Positions 26,300 through 36,700 of a DNA stretch of 64,000 bases are shown here, piece by piece. The stretch spans positions 5,136 through 69,135 of the forward strand of contig CAVRIA010000002.1 of assembly GCA_963721115.1 (NCBI GenBank), written 5' to 3'. The position numbers and the translations under genes were made by a program. Source of the DNA: CAVRIA01 sp963721115 (lineage in GTDB: Bacteria; Desulfobacterota; Binatia; HRBIN30; CADEER01). The notes beneath the pieces were generated by a model. It was not told the DNA's origin. It saw only the letters and a list, made by a program, of their open reading frames with translations, and did not search any database. The stretch's first letter is position 1, and each line of letters begins with the position of its first letter.

Positions 26300-27208
26300 G
26301 CTCCGCGACGCGTGCCCTGCCGGCGTCCGCCGAGAACGGACGCGCCTGGCTGCTGGCCATCCGCCCGCAGACGTTGACGGCGGCGGTGGTGCCGGTCCTG
26401 GTCGGCTCCGCGCTGGCGGCGCGCGCCGGCGGCTTTCGCGCCGCGCCAGCCGCCGCGGCGCTGCTCGGCGCGCTGCTGATCCAGATCGGAACCAACCTGG
26501 CGAACGACGTCGGCGACTTCGAGCGCGGCGCCGATGCCGCGACCCGAATCGGGCCGGTGCGGGTGACGCAGAGCGGCCTGCTGACACCCCGGCAGGTGCG
26601 CCGTCGCCGCCTGGTCGGCGTTCGCCGCCGCCGCAGTCGCCGGCCTCTATCTGATCGCGTCGAGCGGCTGGCCGATCGCGGTGCTCGGCAGCGCCGCCAT
26701 CGTCTCCGGCTGGGCGTACACCGGCGGCCCCTGGCCGCTGGGCTACAACGGCCTGGGAGACCTCTTCGTCTTCGCGTTCTTCGGGCTGGCCGCCGTCGCC
26801 GGGACCTTCTACGTTCAGGCCGGCGCGCCCGGCACCCTCGTCTGGCTCGCCGCGGTGCCGATCGGCGCCCTGGCGACTGCGATCCTGGTGGTGAACAACG
26901 CGCGCGACGTCGACGGCGATCGCGCCGCCGGCAAGCGCACTCTCGCCGTTCGCCTCGGCCAGGGAACGGCGCGGGCGGAGTTCGCCCTGCTGCTGGCATT
27001 TGCCTACGCCGTCCCCGTTCTCCTCTGGTGGACGCGGCTGGCATCCGCCGGGGTCTTCCTGTCGTGGTTGACGCTGCCGTGGGCCGCCGTCCTCGCCCGG
27101 CGCATGGCCGTCATTCGAGACGGCGCCGACTTCAACGCCGCTCTGCGCTCCACGGCCCGATTGCACGCCCTGTTCGGAGCGCTCTTCGCCGCCGGCTTGT
27201 TGGTTTAA
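26296..27208 (+). CDS. menA: MenA, DHNA polyprenyltransferase (UbiA family), one frameshift
   Basis: This integral-membrane prenyltransferase attaches the isoprenoid tail to DHNA. The start GTG overlaps the menB stop (GTGA). The first part is WLLAIRPQTLTAAVVPVLVG and LIQIGTNLANDVGDFERGAD, which holds the first Asp-rich motif. One extra base near 26625 shifts the frame. Then come AWSAFAAAAVAGLYLIASSG, YNGLGDLFVFAFFGLAAVAG, and ILVVNNARDVDGDRAAGKRT with the second Asp-rich motif, then LAVRLG. About 303 residues when rejoined, with many hydrophobic helices, as expected for MenA. Confidence 0.88.
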
Positions 27209-27259
27209 GTATGCCTTTCCACAAATGCGGTGATGTATTTCCCCCTCTCCCGGCTGAGG

Positions 27260-27412
27260 CTGTCGATTTTCTCGAGGGTCGAGATTCCCCCCTTTGGAAA
27301 AGGGGGGTCAGGGGGGATTTTGAGATGGATTCGTTCGGACAAATCCCCCTCAATCCCCCTTTTTCAAAGGGGGAAGTCGGACTCGCTTCTCTTGCCAGGA
27401 GAAAATCGACAG
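27260..27412. repeat. CTGTCGATTTTCTC-armed nested palindrome with CCCCCTTT core
   Basis: The outer arms CTGTCGATTTTCTC and GAGAAAATCGACAG-type sequence (27401-27412 right) enclose a different inner palindrome: left TTCCCCCCTTTGGAAAAGGG then GGGTCAGGGGGGATTTTG, right CAAATCCCCCTCAATCCCCC then TTTTTCAAAGGGGGAAG. It lies in the 427-bp menA-menC gap. CCCCTCTCCCGG before and GGGAGAGG after form a third pair of arms, and more ATCCGGGAGAAGG follows at 27552. No gene is seen in this gap. Confidence 0.72.
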
Positions 27413-27635
27413 ACTCGGATGGGAGAGGATCAAGGGGGATTTGATCGCGCCGCAGGCCACCATGGTCATGGCCGCTCGATGCTGTGACAGAAGTCGAAAT
27501 TGGTGATGGCTTCGTCATGCGTCTGATCCCCCTCATCCTGACCTTCTCCCATCCGGGAGAAGGAACCCCTCGTACGTGGTTGCCTCTTTTTGTCTTTCAC
27601 GTTCCCGTACGACTGAGCTCTTGCTGTGAAGCTCG

Positions 27636-28757
27636 ATGAAGATCGAAAGCTGCTCGTTCACGCCGTTCCGCATTCCGTTTCGCCGGCCGCTCGAGATCGC
27701 CGGGAACCTCGTCGAGGCGCGTCTCGGTTGGCTGGTCGAGCTGCATGGCGAGGACGGGTGCGTCGGCCTGGGCGAGGTGTCGCCCCCTCCCGCGGCCCCG
27801 GCAGCCGCCGTGGATCACGTCGCCGCCGCGGTCGAAGGGGCCGGGGGCGTCCTGATCGGGCTCGACGCACGCGACGTCTCCGGCGCCGTCCGCCGGCTCG
27901 CGGCGATGCGACCGCCGGTGGTGCGAGCCGGTCTGGAGACGGCCGTCTACGACCTCGCCGGCCGTGCACTGGGTGTTGGGATCGCCGAGCTTCTCGGCGG
28001 CGCCCGGCGTCGTCGCGTCGTCGTCAACGCCCTCCTGTGCGAGACCGAACCCGCCGCATTGCACGCCGAGGCGCGGGCCGCCGTTGCGCGGGGCTTCCGC
28101 TGCCTCAAGCTCAAGCTGCCGCCGCACGATGTCGACGGCGCGGTCGCGCGCGTCGCCGCGGTGCGCGGGGGCGCGGGTGATGACGTCGCGATCCGCGCCG
28201 ATGCCAACGCGGGCTGGAGCGTGGCCGAGGCAGTCGACGCGATGCGCCGTCTGGCTCCCTACGGCATCGAGTACGTCGAGCAGCCGGCCGCCAGCGTGTC
28301 CGGTTTGGCGGAGGTGCGGCGCGCCGTCGCGGTTCCCGTCGCCGCGGACGAGAGCGCCGCCGATGCCGGCGCCGTGCGCGACATCGCGGCGGCGGGCGCG
28401 GCCGACGTGGTGGTGGTGAAGCCGGCCCTGGTCGGGCTGACGGTGGCGCTCGAGATCGTCCGCGCCGCGCACCGGCACGGGCTCGGCGCCGTCGTCACCT
28501 CCTCCCTCGACACGGGCGTGGGGATCGCCGCCGCCCTGCACCTCGCGGCAACGCTGGCGGATCCGGCGCCGCCCTGCGGGCTGGCGACCGGCGACCTTCT
28601 GGCCGGCGATCTGATCCGCGAGCGGCTGGTCGTCACCGCCGGCGAGCTCCAAGTGCCCGCCGGCCCCGGTCTCGGCGTGCACCTCGACCGCCGCTCGCTC
28701 GACAGGTGGTCCCGCCCGACTTCGAGCATCACGGAGCGTGTTGGCAATGCGCGCTGA
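27636..28757 (+). CDS. menC: MenC, o-succinylbenzoate synthase
   Basis: This 373-residue enolase-superfamily enzyme dehydrates SHCHC to o-succinylbenzoate. The catalytic set is present: KxK in CLKLKLPP, metal ligands Asp in IRADANAGWS, Glu in YVEQPAAS and Asp in AADESAAD, and the second-side Lys in VVVKPALVGL. GAGLETAVYDLAGRALG-type sequence precedes the barrel. It is intact in one frame. The 3' end overlaps the menE start by up to 20 bp. Confidence 0.9.
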   Translation: MKIESCSFTPFRIPFRRPLEIAGNLVEARLGWLVELHGEDGCVGLGEVSPPPAAPAAAVDHVAAAVEGAGGVLIGLDARDVSGAVRRLAAMRPPVVRAGLETAVYDLAGRALGVGIAELLGGARRRRVVVNALLCETEPAALHAEARAAVARGFRCLKLKLPPHDVDGAVARVAAVRGGAGDDVAIRADANAGWSVAEAVDAMRRLAPYGIEYVEQPAASVSGLAEVRRAVAVPVAADESAADAGAVRDIAAAGAADVVVVKPALVGLTVALEIVRAAHRHGLGAVVTSSLDTGVGIAAALHLAATLADPAPPCGLATGDLLAGDLIRERLVVTAGELQVPAGPGLGVHLDRRSLDRWSRPTSSITERVGNAR

Positions 28758-30246
28758 GCCGCTGCCGAACTGGCTGGAACAGCGGGCGCGCAGCGACCCC
28801 GGTCACGCGGCCCTGATCTGTGGGGAGCGGACCGTCTCCTTCGCCGCGCTGGTGGACGCGGCGCGGATCGCCGCCGGCCGCCTGCGCCGCCTCGGGGTGC
28901 GCAGCGGCGACCGGGTCGCCGTCGTGGCGCCCAACGGACTGGAGCTCGTCGACGTGGCCTGCGGCGCCATGCAGGTCGGAGCCGTGCTGGTGCCGCTCAG
29001 CCCGCGGCTCGGGGCGCCGGAGGTCGAGCTGCGGCTGCGGGACTGCGCACCGGCGCTCCTCTGTTACGACGGCGCCGCCGTCGAGACGGCGCGCAAGGTC
29101 GGACCTCCGTCGATCCGGCGCGCCTGCATCGGCGGCGATCCGCTTCCCGGCGACGCCGCGTGGGGCGAGCTCGCGCCGGTGGACGGCGAGCTCGCCGCCC
29201 TCGACCTGAGCGCCCCGCACACGGTGATCTACACGTCGGGCAGCAGCGGCCGCCCGAAGGGCATCGTCCTGACGTACGGAAATCACTTCTGGAGCGCCGC
29301 CGGCTCGGCGTTCAACCTCGGCGTGCTGCCCGACGACCGGTGGCTCGCCTGCCTGCCGTTCGCGCACGTCGGCGGCCTTTCGATCCTGCTGCGCGGCCTG
29401 ATCTACGGCACCACCACCGTGATCCAGCCGGGCTTCGATCCCGAGTGGGTCGGCCGCGCCATCGACGAGCAGCGCGTGACCATCGTCTCGGTCGTGGCCA
29501 ACATGCTGCGGCGCATGATCGAGGCGCGCGGCGATCGGCCGTACCCGGCCTCGCTGCGCTGCGTGCTGCTCGGCGGCGGCCCGGCGCCGCGCGCACTGCT
29601 CGAGGCGTGCGCACAGCGGCGGATTCCGGTGGCCCAGACCTATGGACTGACGGAGGCGGCCTCGCAGGTCGCGACCCTGAAGCCGCGCGACGCGCTGCGC
29701 AAGCTCGGCAGTGCCGGCCAGCCGCTCCTTCCGACGGAGATCCGCATCGTGCGGAACGGCGACCCGGTCGCCGCCGGCCTGGCCGGCGAGATCCAGGTGC
29801 GCGGACCGTGCGTGAGCCCGGGCTATCTCGGGGAGCGCGGGGAGCGCGGCGGATGGCTCGCGACCGGCGACCTCGGTCGTCTCGACGGCGAGGGATTCCT
29901 CTACGTGCTCGGCAGACGCGACGACGTGATCATCTCCGGCGGCGAGAACGTGCATCCGGTCGAGGTCGAGAGCGTGCTGCAGGATCACCCCGCGGTCGCC
30001 GAAGCCTGCGCCGCGGGCGCGCCCGACGAACGCTGGGGCGAGGTCGTGATCGCCTTCGTGCGCCTGCTCCCGGGGAGCGCGGCCTCGTCGGAGGATCTGC
30101 GCCGGCACGTCCGCGCGCGGCTCGCCGCCTTCAAGGTCCCGCGCGACGTCCACTTCGTCGACGACTTTCCGCGCACGCCGTCTGGAAAGATCGCCCGCCG
30201 GCAGCTCGCGCCTCCGGCGGCGCTGCCGGAAGATTCGCGCCGCTGA
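28738..30246 (+). CDS. menE: MenE, o-succinylbenzoate-CoA ligase
   Basis: This adenylate-forming ligase of about 500 residues activates o-succinylbenzoate with CoA. The motifs are IYTSGSSGRPKGIVLT (P-loop), LACLPFAHVGGLSILLRGL, QTYGLTEAASQVATL, WLATGDLGRLDGEGFLYVLG, RRDDVIISGGENVHPVEVE and the catalytic-lysine end PRTPSGKIARRQL. The start may be GTG 28738 or ATG 28747; ACGGAG lies just upstream. It is the last gene of the men run. Its 3' end is followed at once by a TTGTTGG-type repeat and the convergent transglutaminase gene. Confidence 0.9.
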   Translation: MLAMRAEPLPNWLEQRARSDPGHAALICGERTVSFAALVDAARIAAGRLRRLGVRSGDRVAVVAPNGLELVDVACGAMQVGAVLVPLSPRLGAPEVELRLRDCAPALLCYDGAAVETARKVGPPSIRRACIGGDPLPGDAAWGELAPVDGELAALDLSAPHTVIYTSGSSGRPKGIVLTYGNHFWSAAGSAFNLGVLPDDRWLACLPFAHVGGLSILLRGLIYGTTTVIQPGFDPEWVGRAIDEQRVTIVSVVANMLRRMIEARGDRPYPASLRCVLLGGGPAPRALLEACAQRRIPVAQTYGLTEAASQVATLKPRDALRKLGSAGQPLLPTEIRIVRNGDPVAAGLAGEIQVRGPCVSPGYLGERGERGGWLATGDLGRLDGEGFLYVLGRRDDVIISGGENVHPVEVESVLQDHPAVAEACAAGAPDERWGEVVIAFVRLLPGSAASSEDLRRHVRARLAAFKVPRDVHFVDDFPRTPSGKIARRQLAPPAALPEDSRR

Positions 30247-30280
30247 CGGGAAAGGTCGAGACCTCGGGTTTTGATTCCAA

Positions 30281-30315
30281 ACCCAACAACCAACAACTCA
30301 ACAATCAACAACCTG
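30281..30315. repeat. TTGTTGG-type repeat, single arm, at converging gene ends
   Basis: On the minus strand this reads CAGGTTGTTGATTGTTGAG then TTGTTGGTTGTTGGG. It matches the left end of the composite elements at 8253 and 47566. It lies between menE and the convergent transglutaminase gene, and its TGA is the stop codon of that gene. Confidence 0.6.
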
Positions 30316-31200
30316 CCCTTCGGGCGCGTCGATGGCCCGAACGTCGACCGAAACCTGCAACGTGTGCGCGCCGCCGCCGAAGATCACCCCCTTGAGCGGC
30401 GTGACGTCGGCGTAGTCACGGCCGCAGGCCGTGGTGATGTGGCGATCGGTGCCGACGCGGTTGTTGGTGGGGTCGAAGTCCACCCAGCCGCAGCGCGGCT
30501 CGTAGACCGCGAACCAGGCGTGCGACGCGTCGCCCCCTTCCCGGCGCGGCTGCCCGGGCGGCGGCTGGCTCTCGATGTAGCCGCTCACGTAGCGCGCCGG
30601 CAGGCCGAGCGAGCGCAGGCAGCCGATGCCGAGATGGGCGAAGTCCTGACAGACGCCGCGGCGGGCCTCCAGCACGTCGGCGAGTGGCGTCGATACGGTG
30701 GTGAACTCAGGCGAGTAGGCGAAGTCGTGATGGATGCGCGCGACCAGGTCGGAGACCGCGCCGAGCAGCGGGCGTCCCGGAGGGAACGACGACGCGGCGT
30801 ACTCGCGCAGCGCGGCGCTGGGCGGCGCCAGCGGCGAGTCGAGCACCATCTCGCGCGCCAGCAGGGCCGCCTCGTCGACGTTGTCGGCCAGCTGCAGCGG
30901 CAGTGCGTCCCAGGCGATCGAGTCGGCGAAATCCGGCAGCGGGCGCGGCGTCAGATGCACCGTGCTGGTCGCGGTCACCACCAGCACGTCGTGCGTTTCC
31001 TGCACGGCGAAGTAGGCGAGCGGGTTGCCGAAGTAATCGGTGCGCTCGTGGAAGCGGCTGGCGGCCGGCTCGATGCTGAGCTGATGCGATTCGCAGGCCT
31101 GCTGTGTGTCACTGCGCGGCCGCAGGTGCACCTCGTTGTGGCACGAGGTCACCGGCTGGCTGTAGCGGTACTGGGTCGTATGGACGACGCGGAATCTCAT
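30298..31200 (-). CDS. Transglutaminase-like cysteine protease-fold protein
   Basis: This 300-residue protein has an N-terminal bacterial transglutaminase-associated part (RVVHTTQYRYSQPVTSCHNE, then VHLRPR) and the core domain. The catalytic triad is Cys in RRGVCQDFAHLGIG, His in ASHAWFAVY and Asp in VDFDPTNN. Proteins of this type occur with alpha-E and circularly permuted ATP-grasp partners and are predicted to process or cross-link a peptide product. The start overlaps the upstream gene's stop (ATGA). The last residues GQVVDC and the stop fall inside the dispersed repeat at 30281-30315. Confidence 0.88.
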   Translation of the reverse strand: MRFRVVHTTQYRYSQPVTSCHNEVHLRPRSDTQQACESHQLSIEPAASRFHERTDYFGNPLAYFAVQETHDVLVVTATSTVHLTPRPLPDFADSIAWDALPLQLADNVDEAALLAREMVLDSPLAPPSAALREYAASSFPPGRPLLGAVSDLVARIHHDFAYSPEFTTVSTPLADVLEARRGVCQDFAHLGIGCLRSLGLPARYVSGYIESQPPPGQPRREGGDASHAWFAVYEPRCGWVDFDPTNNRVGTDRHITTACGRDYADVTPLKGVIFGGGAHTLQVSVDVRAIDAPEGQVVDC

Positions 31201-33711
31201 ACGAGGCGCACCAACTGATGAGGCGGCTCGGCCTGGCCGAAATAGGAACGCGTGATCTCGTCGGAGAGCTCGGCGATCTGAGCGGCGACCTCGGCGAGCA
31301 GCGCCTCCAGCGTGTCGACGTCGGCGCTATCGGTGCGGCACAGGCGAATGCGCGAGAGCGCGTCGAGCGCCAAGCGGGCGCCGGGCGCCCGTCCGGCGAG
31401 GCTGCCGCCCTGCAGCTCGACGATCAGGCTCTGCAGCCGCTGCAGATGATACGCCGCCGCCCGCGGGTTCGATTCGTCGGTGAGCAGCAGATCCAGAACG
31501 GCGCCGAAGTGCATGCGCGAGCGATAGCGCCGCCGGTAGGTCTTGCTGCTGTGCGCCACCGCGAGCAGCGCCTCCAGGCCCGCCGCCGACCCGTCGCGCG
31601 CGGCGGGCAGGAACAGTACGCGCAGCAGGCCCACCGTATGAGCGGCGCGCTCCAGGAAACGACCGATCTCCAGGAAGCGCCAGCCCTGGCCCCGGCTCAT
31701 GCTGTCGTTCCACAACCCGGAGAAGGCGGCGAGCAGGAAGATCACCCGCTGCAGGCTCTCGTACGCCGCGCCGAGCTCGGCCGGCCGAGACAGCTCGCGG
31801 TCCAGCGAGTTGATCAGGCGGACGGTGTCGCTCGACAGGCGGTCGCGGACGGAGCGGCCGACGCGCACCACCGCGTCGATGTCGTAGCGCAAGGTGCCGG
31901 GGCGCCGGCGGTCGTGCAGCAGCGCCGCGAGCTCCCGTTCGAGCGGGGGTGGCGCGCCGTCGCCGGCGAAGCCCGGACGGGTTCCGGTGACGACGGTCAG
32001 GGCGCGCAGCAGCTGTGGCAGGGCATCGTCTTGCAGCAGGCGCTCCGAGCCCAGGGAGCGCAGCAACACCTCGCGCAACAGGCGAGCGGTCCCGTCCGTG
32101 CGCTCGGCGTAACGGCCGAGCCAGAACAGGTCGTCGGCGACGCGTGCCGGGACGTCGTCGCTCTCCCCGACGACCATGGCGGTGGCCGCCGGCGGGACGA
32201 CCAGGCTCACCTGGCGCTCGGGCTCCGAAGCCAGCACCCAGACATCCTTGCTGACACCTCCGAATTGATTCGAAACCACCTCGACGTTCGGATGCGGGGC
32301 CACGCGGCACAGCCCCCCGGGCATCACCGCCCAGCCGCCCTGCCCGGCCACCACAAAGCTGCGCAGCACCAGCGGGCGCGGCTCGATTCCCGTGCCGGCC
32401 ACCGCCGGCGCCGTCGACAGCGCCACGTGCTCCTGCGCCACGTAGCGCCGTGGATCGTTGCGGATGCGTTCGGCCAGAGCCCAGCGCTCCTGCGTCGTCA
32501 GCGCGAAGCCGAAGGCGGTGCTGGCGCTGGAGTGGGGGTGGATCGGCTTGATCACCAGACGATCGAGGTGCTCGAGCACGTAGGTGCGGGCGCTCGCCTC
32601 CCCGCACCACCAGGTCGGCACCGACGGCATCGCCAGATCCTCGCCGAGCAGCTCGCGGGCGAGCGCCGGCAGGAACGCCATCAGCGCCGGATTCTCGAGC
32701 ACGCTGGCGCCGAGCGGGTTGGCGATGGCGACGTTGCCGAGCCGAGCCGCCTGCAACAGGCCCGGCGTGCCGAGCAGCGAGTCGGCGCGCAGCTCGAGCG
32801 GGTCGCAGTAGGCGTCGTCCGCCCGCCGCAGGATGACGTCCACCGGCTTGAGGCCGTCGAGCGCCTTCAGCCAGACGCGGTCGTCGCGCACCAGCAGATC
32901 CGATCCCTGGACCAGCGGGTAGCCGAGATAGGCGGCGAGATAGGCGTGCTCGAAGTACGTCTCGTTTTCCGGCCCTGGTGTCAGCAAGACGATGCGCGGG
33001 TTGTCCTGCTCGCGCGGATCGAGACTGCCGAGCGTCGCGCGCAAGGCGCGGAAGAAGAGCGCCAGCCGGTGCACCTCCGAATCCCGGTAGATGCTGGGAA
33101 ACACGCGCGACAGGATGATGCGGTTCTCGAGCGCATAGCCGGAGCCCGACGGCGCCTGCGCGCGGTCCCCGATGGCCACCACCGCGCCGTCCGCCGTGCG
33201 CGCCAGGTCGACGGCGTACAGAGGCAGGGGATGCCGCGGCGGGCACACCCCGACGCAGGGGCGCAGGAAGCCCGGGTGCGACAGCACCAGCTCCGCCGGC
33301 ACCAGGCCGCGGCGCACCACCGTGCGCGGCCCGTACAGATCGGCAAGCAGCGCCGCGAGCAGATCCGCGCGCTGTGAGACGCCGTGCTCGATCTGGCTCC
33401 ACTCGGGGCTGGTGACGAGCAGCGGCAGCGGGTCGAGCGGCCAAAGTCGATCGGTGCGCTGCTGGTCGCTGTAGACGTTGTAGGTGACGCCGCTCTCGTG
33501 CAGCAGCCGCCGCGTCTCCTCGCAGCGGGCGCCGAAGCTCGGCGCTGCCCAGCGCCTCGAGGGCGCGGACGAGATAGCTCCAGTGCGCGCGCAGCTCGCC
33601 GCCGCGGTCGCACATCTCGTCGTGTCGATCCGCTGGGGGACGATAGTCGGCGTGCAGGCGAAGCGGATCGGCGCTCAGCGGCGCGGCGACCAGCGACTCG
33701 TTGCTCAGCAT
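31197..33711 (-). CDS. Fused circularly permuted ATP-grasp and alpha-E protein, one frameshift
   Basis: This protein of about 838 residues combines a circularly permuted ATP-grasp (DUF404/407 type) with a C-terminal alpha-E domain (DUF403). The N-terminus MLSNESLVAAPLSADPLRLH changes frame near 33545 to ARCEETRRLLHESGVTYNVY. ATP-grasp motifs include YALENRIILSRVFPSIYR, IVLLTPGPENETYFEHAYLA, NPLGASVLENPALMAFLPAL and LVIKPIHPHSSASTAFGF. The alpha-E part begins near RVADDLFWLGRYAERTDGTA. It is predicted to ligate amino acids with ATP. It overlaps the upstream gene by 7 bp and the transglutaminase by 4 bp, so all three are coupled. Confidence 0.87.
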
Positions 33712-36700
33712 GGATCTCGATACCGCAGATCGAGGGTGTAGGGGAACTCCCGGTTGCGCTCCTCCGGGGGCGGCGGCATCGGACCGGGTGTGTGGCCGAA
33801 CGGAAAGAAGCGAGCGATGCGCCGGGCCTCGGCCTCGTAGGCGTTCACCGGGAAGGTTTCGTAGTGGCGTCCGCCCGGGTGGGCGACGTGGTAGGTGCAG
33901 CCGCCGACGGAACGCTCGTTCCACGCATCGATCACGTCGAACACCAGCGGCGCGTGCACCGGAATCGTCGGGTGCAGAGCCGAGGGCGGCTGCCAGGCGC
34001 GGTAGCGTACGCCGGCCACCAACTCGCCCCGCGTCCGCGTCGGCGTGCAGCGGCAGGCGCCGGCCGTTGCAGGCGACGACCTAGCGATCGTCGAGCGCGC
34101 CGCTGACGCGCACCTGCAGGCGCTCGACGGAGGAGTCGACGTAGCGCGCCGTGCCCAGCGAGCTCACCTCCTCGCCCAGCACGTGCCAGGGCTCGATCGC
34201 CGTGCGCAGCTCGAGCTGCAGCTCGCCGACCTGGACGCTGCCGTAGCGCGGAAAGCGGAACTCGAAGAAGGGCGCGAACCACTCGAGGGCGAACGAGTAG
34301 CCGGCGCGGTCGAGCTCGCAGACGCACCTCGCGCAGATCCTCCCAGACGATAGTGCGGCAGCATGAAGCGGTCGTGCAGCGCGGTGCCCCAGCGCAGCAG
34401 GTGGCGCTCGTACGGCTGCTGCCAGAAGCGCGCGATCAGGGCGCGCAGCAGCAGCTGCTGCACCAGGCTCATCCGCGCGTGCGGCGGCATCTCGAAGGCG
34501 CGCAGCTCGACCAGTCCGAGGCGGCCGGTGGAGGTGTCGGGCGAGTACAGCTTGTCGATGCAGAACTCGGCGCGATGGGTGTTGCCGGTGACGTCGATGA
34601 GCAGGTGGCGCAGCAGGCGATCGACCAGCCACGGCTGCGGCGTCTCGCCCGGCGGCATCTGCTGGAAGGCGATCTCCAGCTCGTAGAGACTGTCGTCGCG
34701 CGCCTCGTCGACGCGCGGCGCCTGGCTGGTCGGTCCGATGAACAGCCCGGAGAACAGGTACGACAGGCTGGGGTGGTGCTGCCAGTACGTCGACCAGGCT
34801 GCGCAGCAGCTGCGGGCGGCGCAGCAACGGGCTGTCGGCCGGGAGTCGGACCGCCGAGGGTGACGTGGTTGCCGCCGCCGGTGCCCGTATGGCGCCCGTC
34901 GAGCATGAACTTCTCGGTGCCCAGACGCGCCGCAGCGCGCCTCCTCGTAGAGCACGTCGGTGCGCTCGCGCAGCTCGCCCCAGCCGGCGGCGGGATGGAC
35001 GTTCACCTCGATCACGCCCGGGTCGGGGGTGACCTGGAAGCGCAGCAGACGCCAGTCGCGCGGCGGCTCGTAGCCCTCGAGGACGAGCGGCGTGCGCAGC
35101 TCCGCGGCGGTGGCCTCGATGCTCGCGATCAGATCGAGCCAGTGCTCGAGGTGGGTCAGCGGCGGCAGGAAGACGTGCAGCCGGCCGCCGCGCGGCTCGA
35201 CACACAGGGCGGTGTGCACCACGGCCGTCGGATCGACGTCGTCGTCCGGCTCCGCCACCTGCTCGCGCAGCGACGTGGGCGACTCCACCGCCGCCTGCAG
35301 CGCGCTGTAGCGCTGCGCCACCTGGCCGTGCACGTCGCCGAGCGGCGGCAGCTCGGCGAACAGCGAGCGCTCGTGCCGCGCCTCGCGCTTTTTCGGATCG
35401 ACCCAGGGCAGCGAGTCGAGCGGCAGCCGGTAGCCCATCGGCGAATCGCCGGGGAGAAGGTACATGCGGCCGCGCCGGAAGGTCCAACGGCTGCTCTGCC
35501 AATGCCCGCCGTCACGCGGGTGCTCGATCCAGCGCAGCGGCAACGCGTAACCGGTCTCGGTGCCGAGACCGCGCTGCAGCAGCATCGCCAGGCGCCGGCG
35601 TTCCGCCGGATCGTCGAGGTCGGCCTGCGACGGATCGACGTTGGCCGGCAAGGCGCCTTCCTTCCACAGATAGTAGAACGTGTCCTCGTGGCCCGGAACG
35701 ATGAGCTCGTCGGCGAGCCCGAGGCGCAACGCCAGCGCTTTGACGAAGCGCGCCGCGGCCGCCAGGCCCTGCCCCTGGTCGGGATCTTCACCGGCGAGCA
35801 AGGCCGGATCGCGCCACACCGGAACGCCGTCGGCGCGCCAGAAGCACGACAGCGCCCAGCGGGGCAGCGGCTCGCCCGGATACCATTTCCCCTGGCCGTA
35901 GTGCAGCGCGGCGCCGGGTGCGAAGCGCGCCTGCAGCCGCCGCAACAGGTCGCCGGCGAGGCGGCGCTTCGTCGGGCCGCTGGCCGCGGTGTTCCATTCC
36001 TCGCCGTCCATGTCGTCGATCGAAACGAAGGTCGGCTCGCCGCCCATGGTCAGCCGTACGTCGTGCCCGCGCAGCTCGGCGTCCACCGCCTCGCCGAGCG
36101 CGTCGATCTCCTGCCACTGGGCCTCGCGTGTACGGGCGGGTGACGCGCGGGTCCTCGTGGATGCGGCTCACCTCGTTGGCAAAGGAGAAGTCGACCTGGG
36201 CGGAATCGGTGGCGCCGGTGATCGGCGCGGCACTGAGAGGATCGGGCGTGCAAGCGAGCGGGATGTGGCCCTCGCCGGCGAACAGCCCCGAGGTCGGGTC
36301 GAGCCCCAGCCAGCCGGCACCGGGGACGTAGACCTCCGCCCAGGCGTGCAGGTCGGTGAAGTCCGCCGTCGGCCCCGAGGGCCCGTCGAGCGATTTGACG
36401 TCGGGCGCCAGCTGCACCAGGTATCCGGAGACGAAGCGCGCCGCCAGTCCGAGGTGGCGCAGGATCTGCACCAGCAACCAGCCGGTGTCGCGGCACGATC
36501 CGAGCGCCCGCGCGAGCGTCTCCTCGCACGTCTGGATGCCCGGCTCCATGCGCACGGTGTAGGCGATGTCCCGTTGCAGGCGGCGATTGACGTCGAACAG
36601 AAACGGTACGGTCTGCTGCTCGCGGCGGTCGACGGCGGCCACCCAATCGAGCAGGCGCGGGCCGCGTTCCCGGATCTCGAAGTACGGCGCCAGGTCGCGC

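Noticed and set aside
34081..34083. In-frame TAG in DUF2126 as a recoded (pyrrolysine) codon
   Set aside because: The position has no special residue in the family, there is no recoding signal, and several indels surround it; a miscall is simpler.
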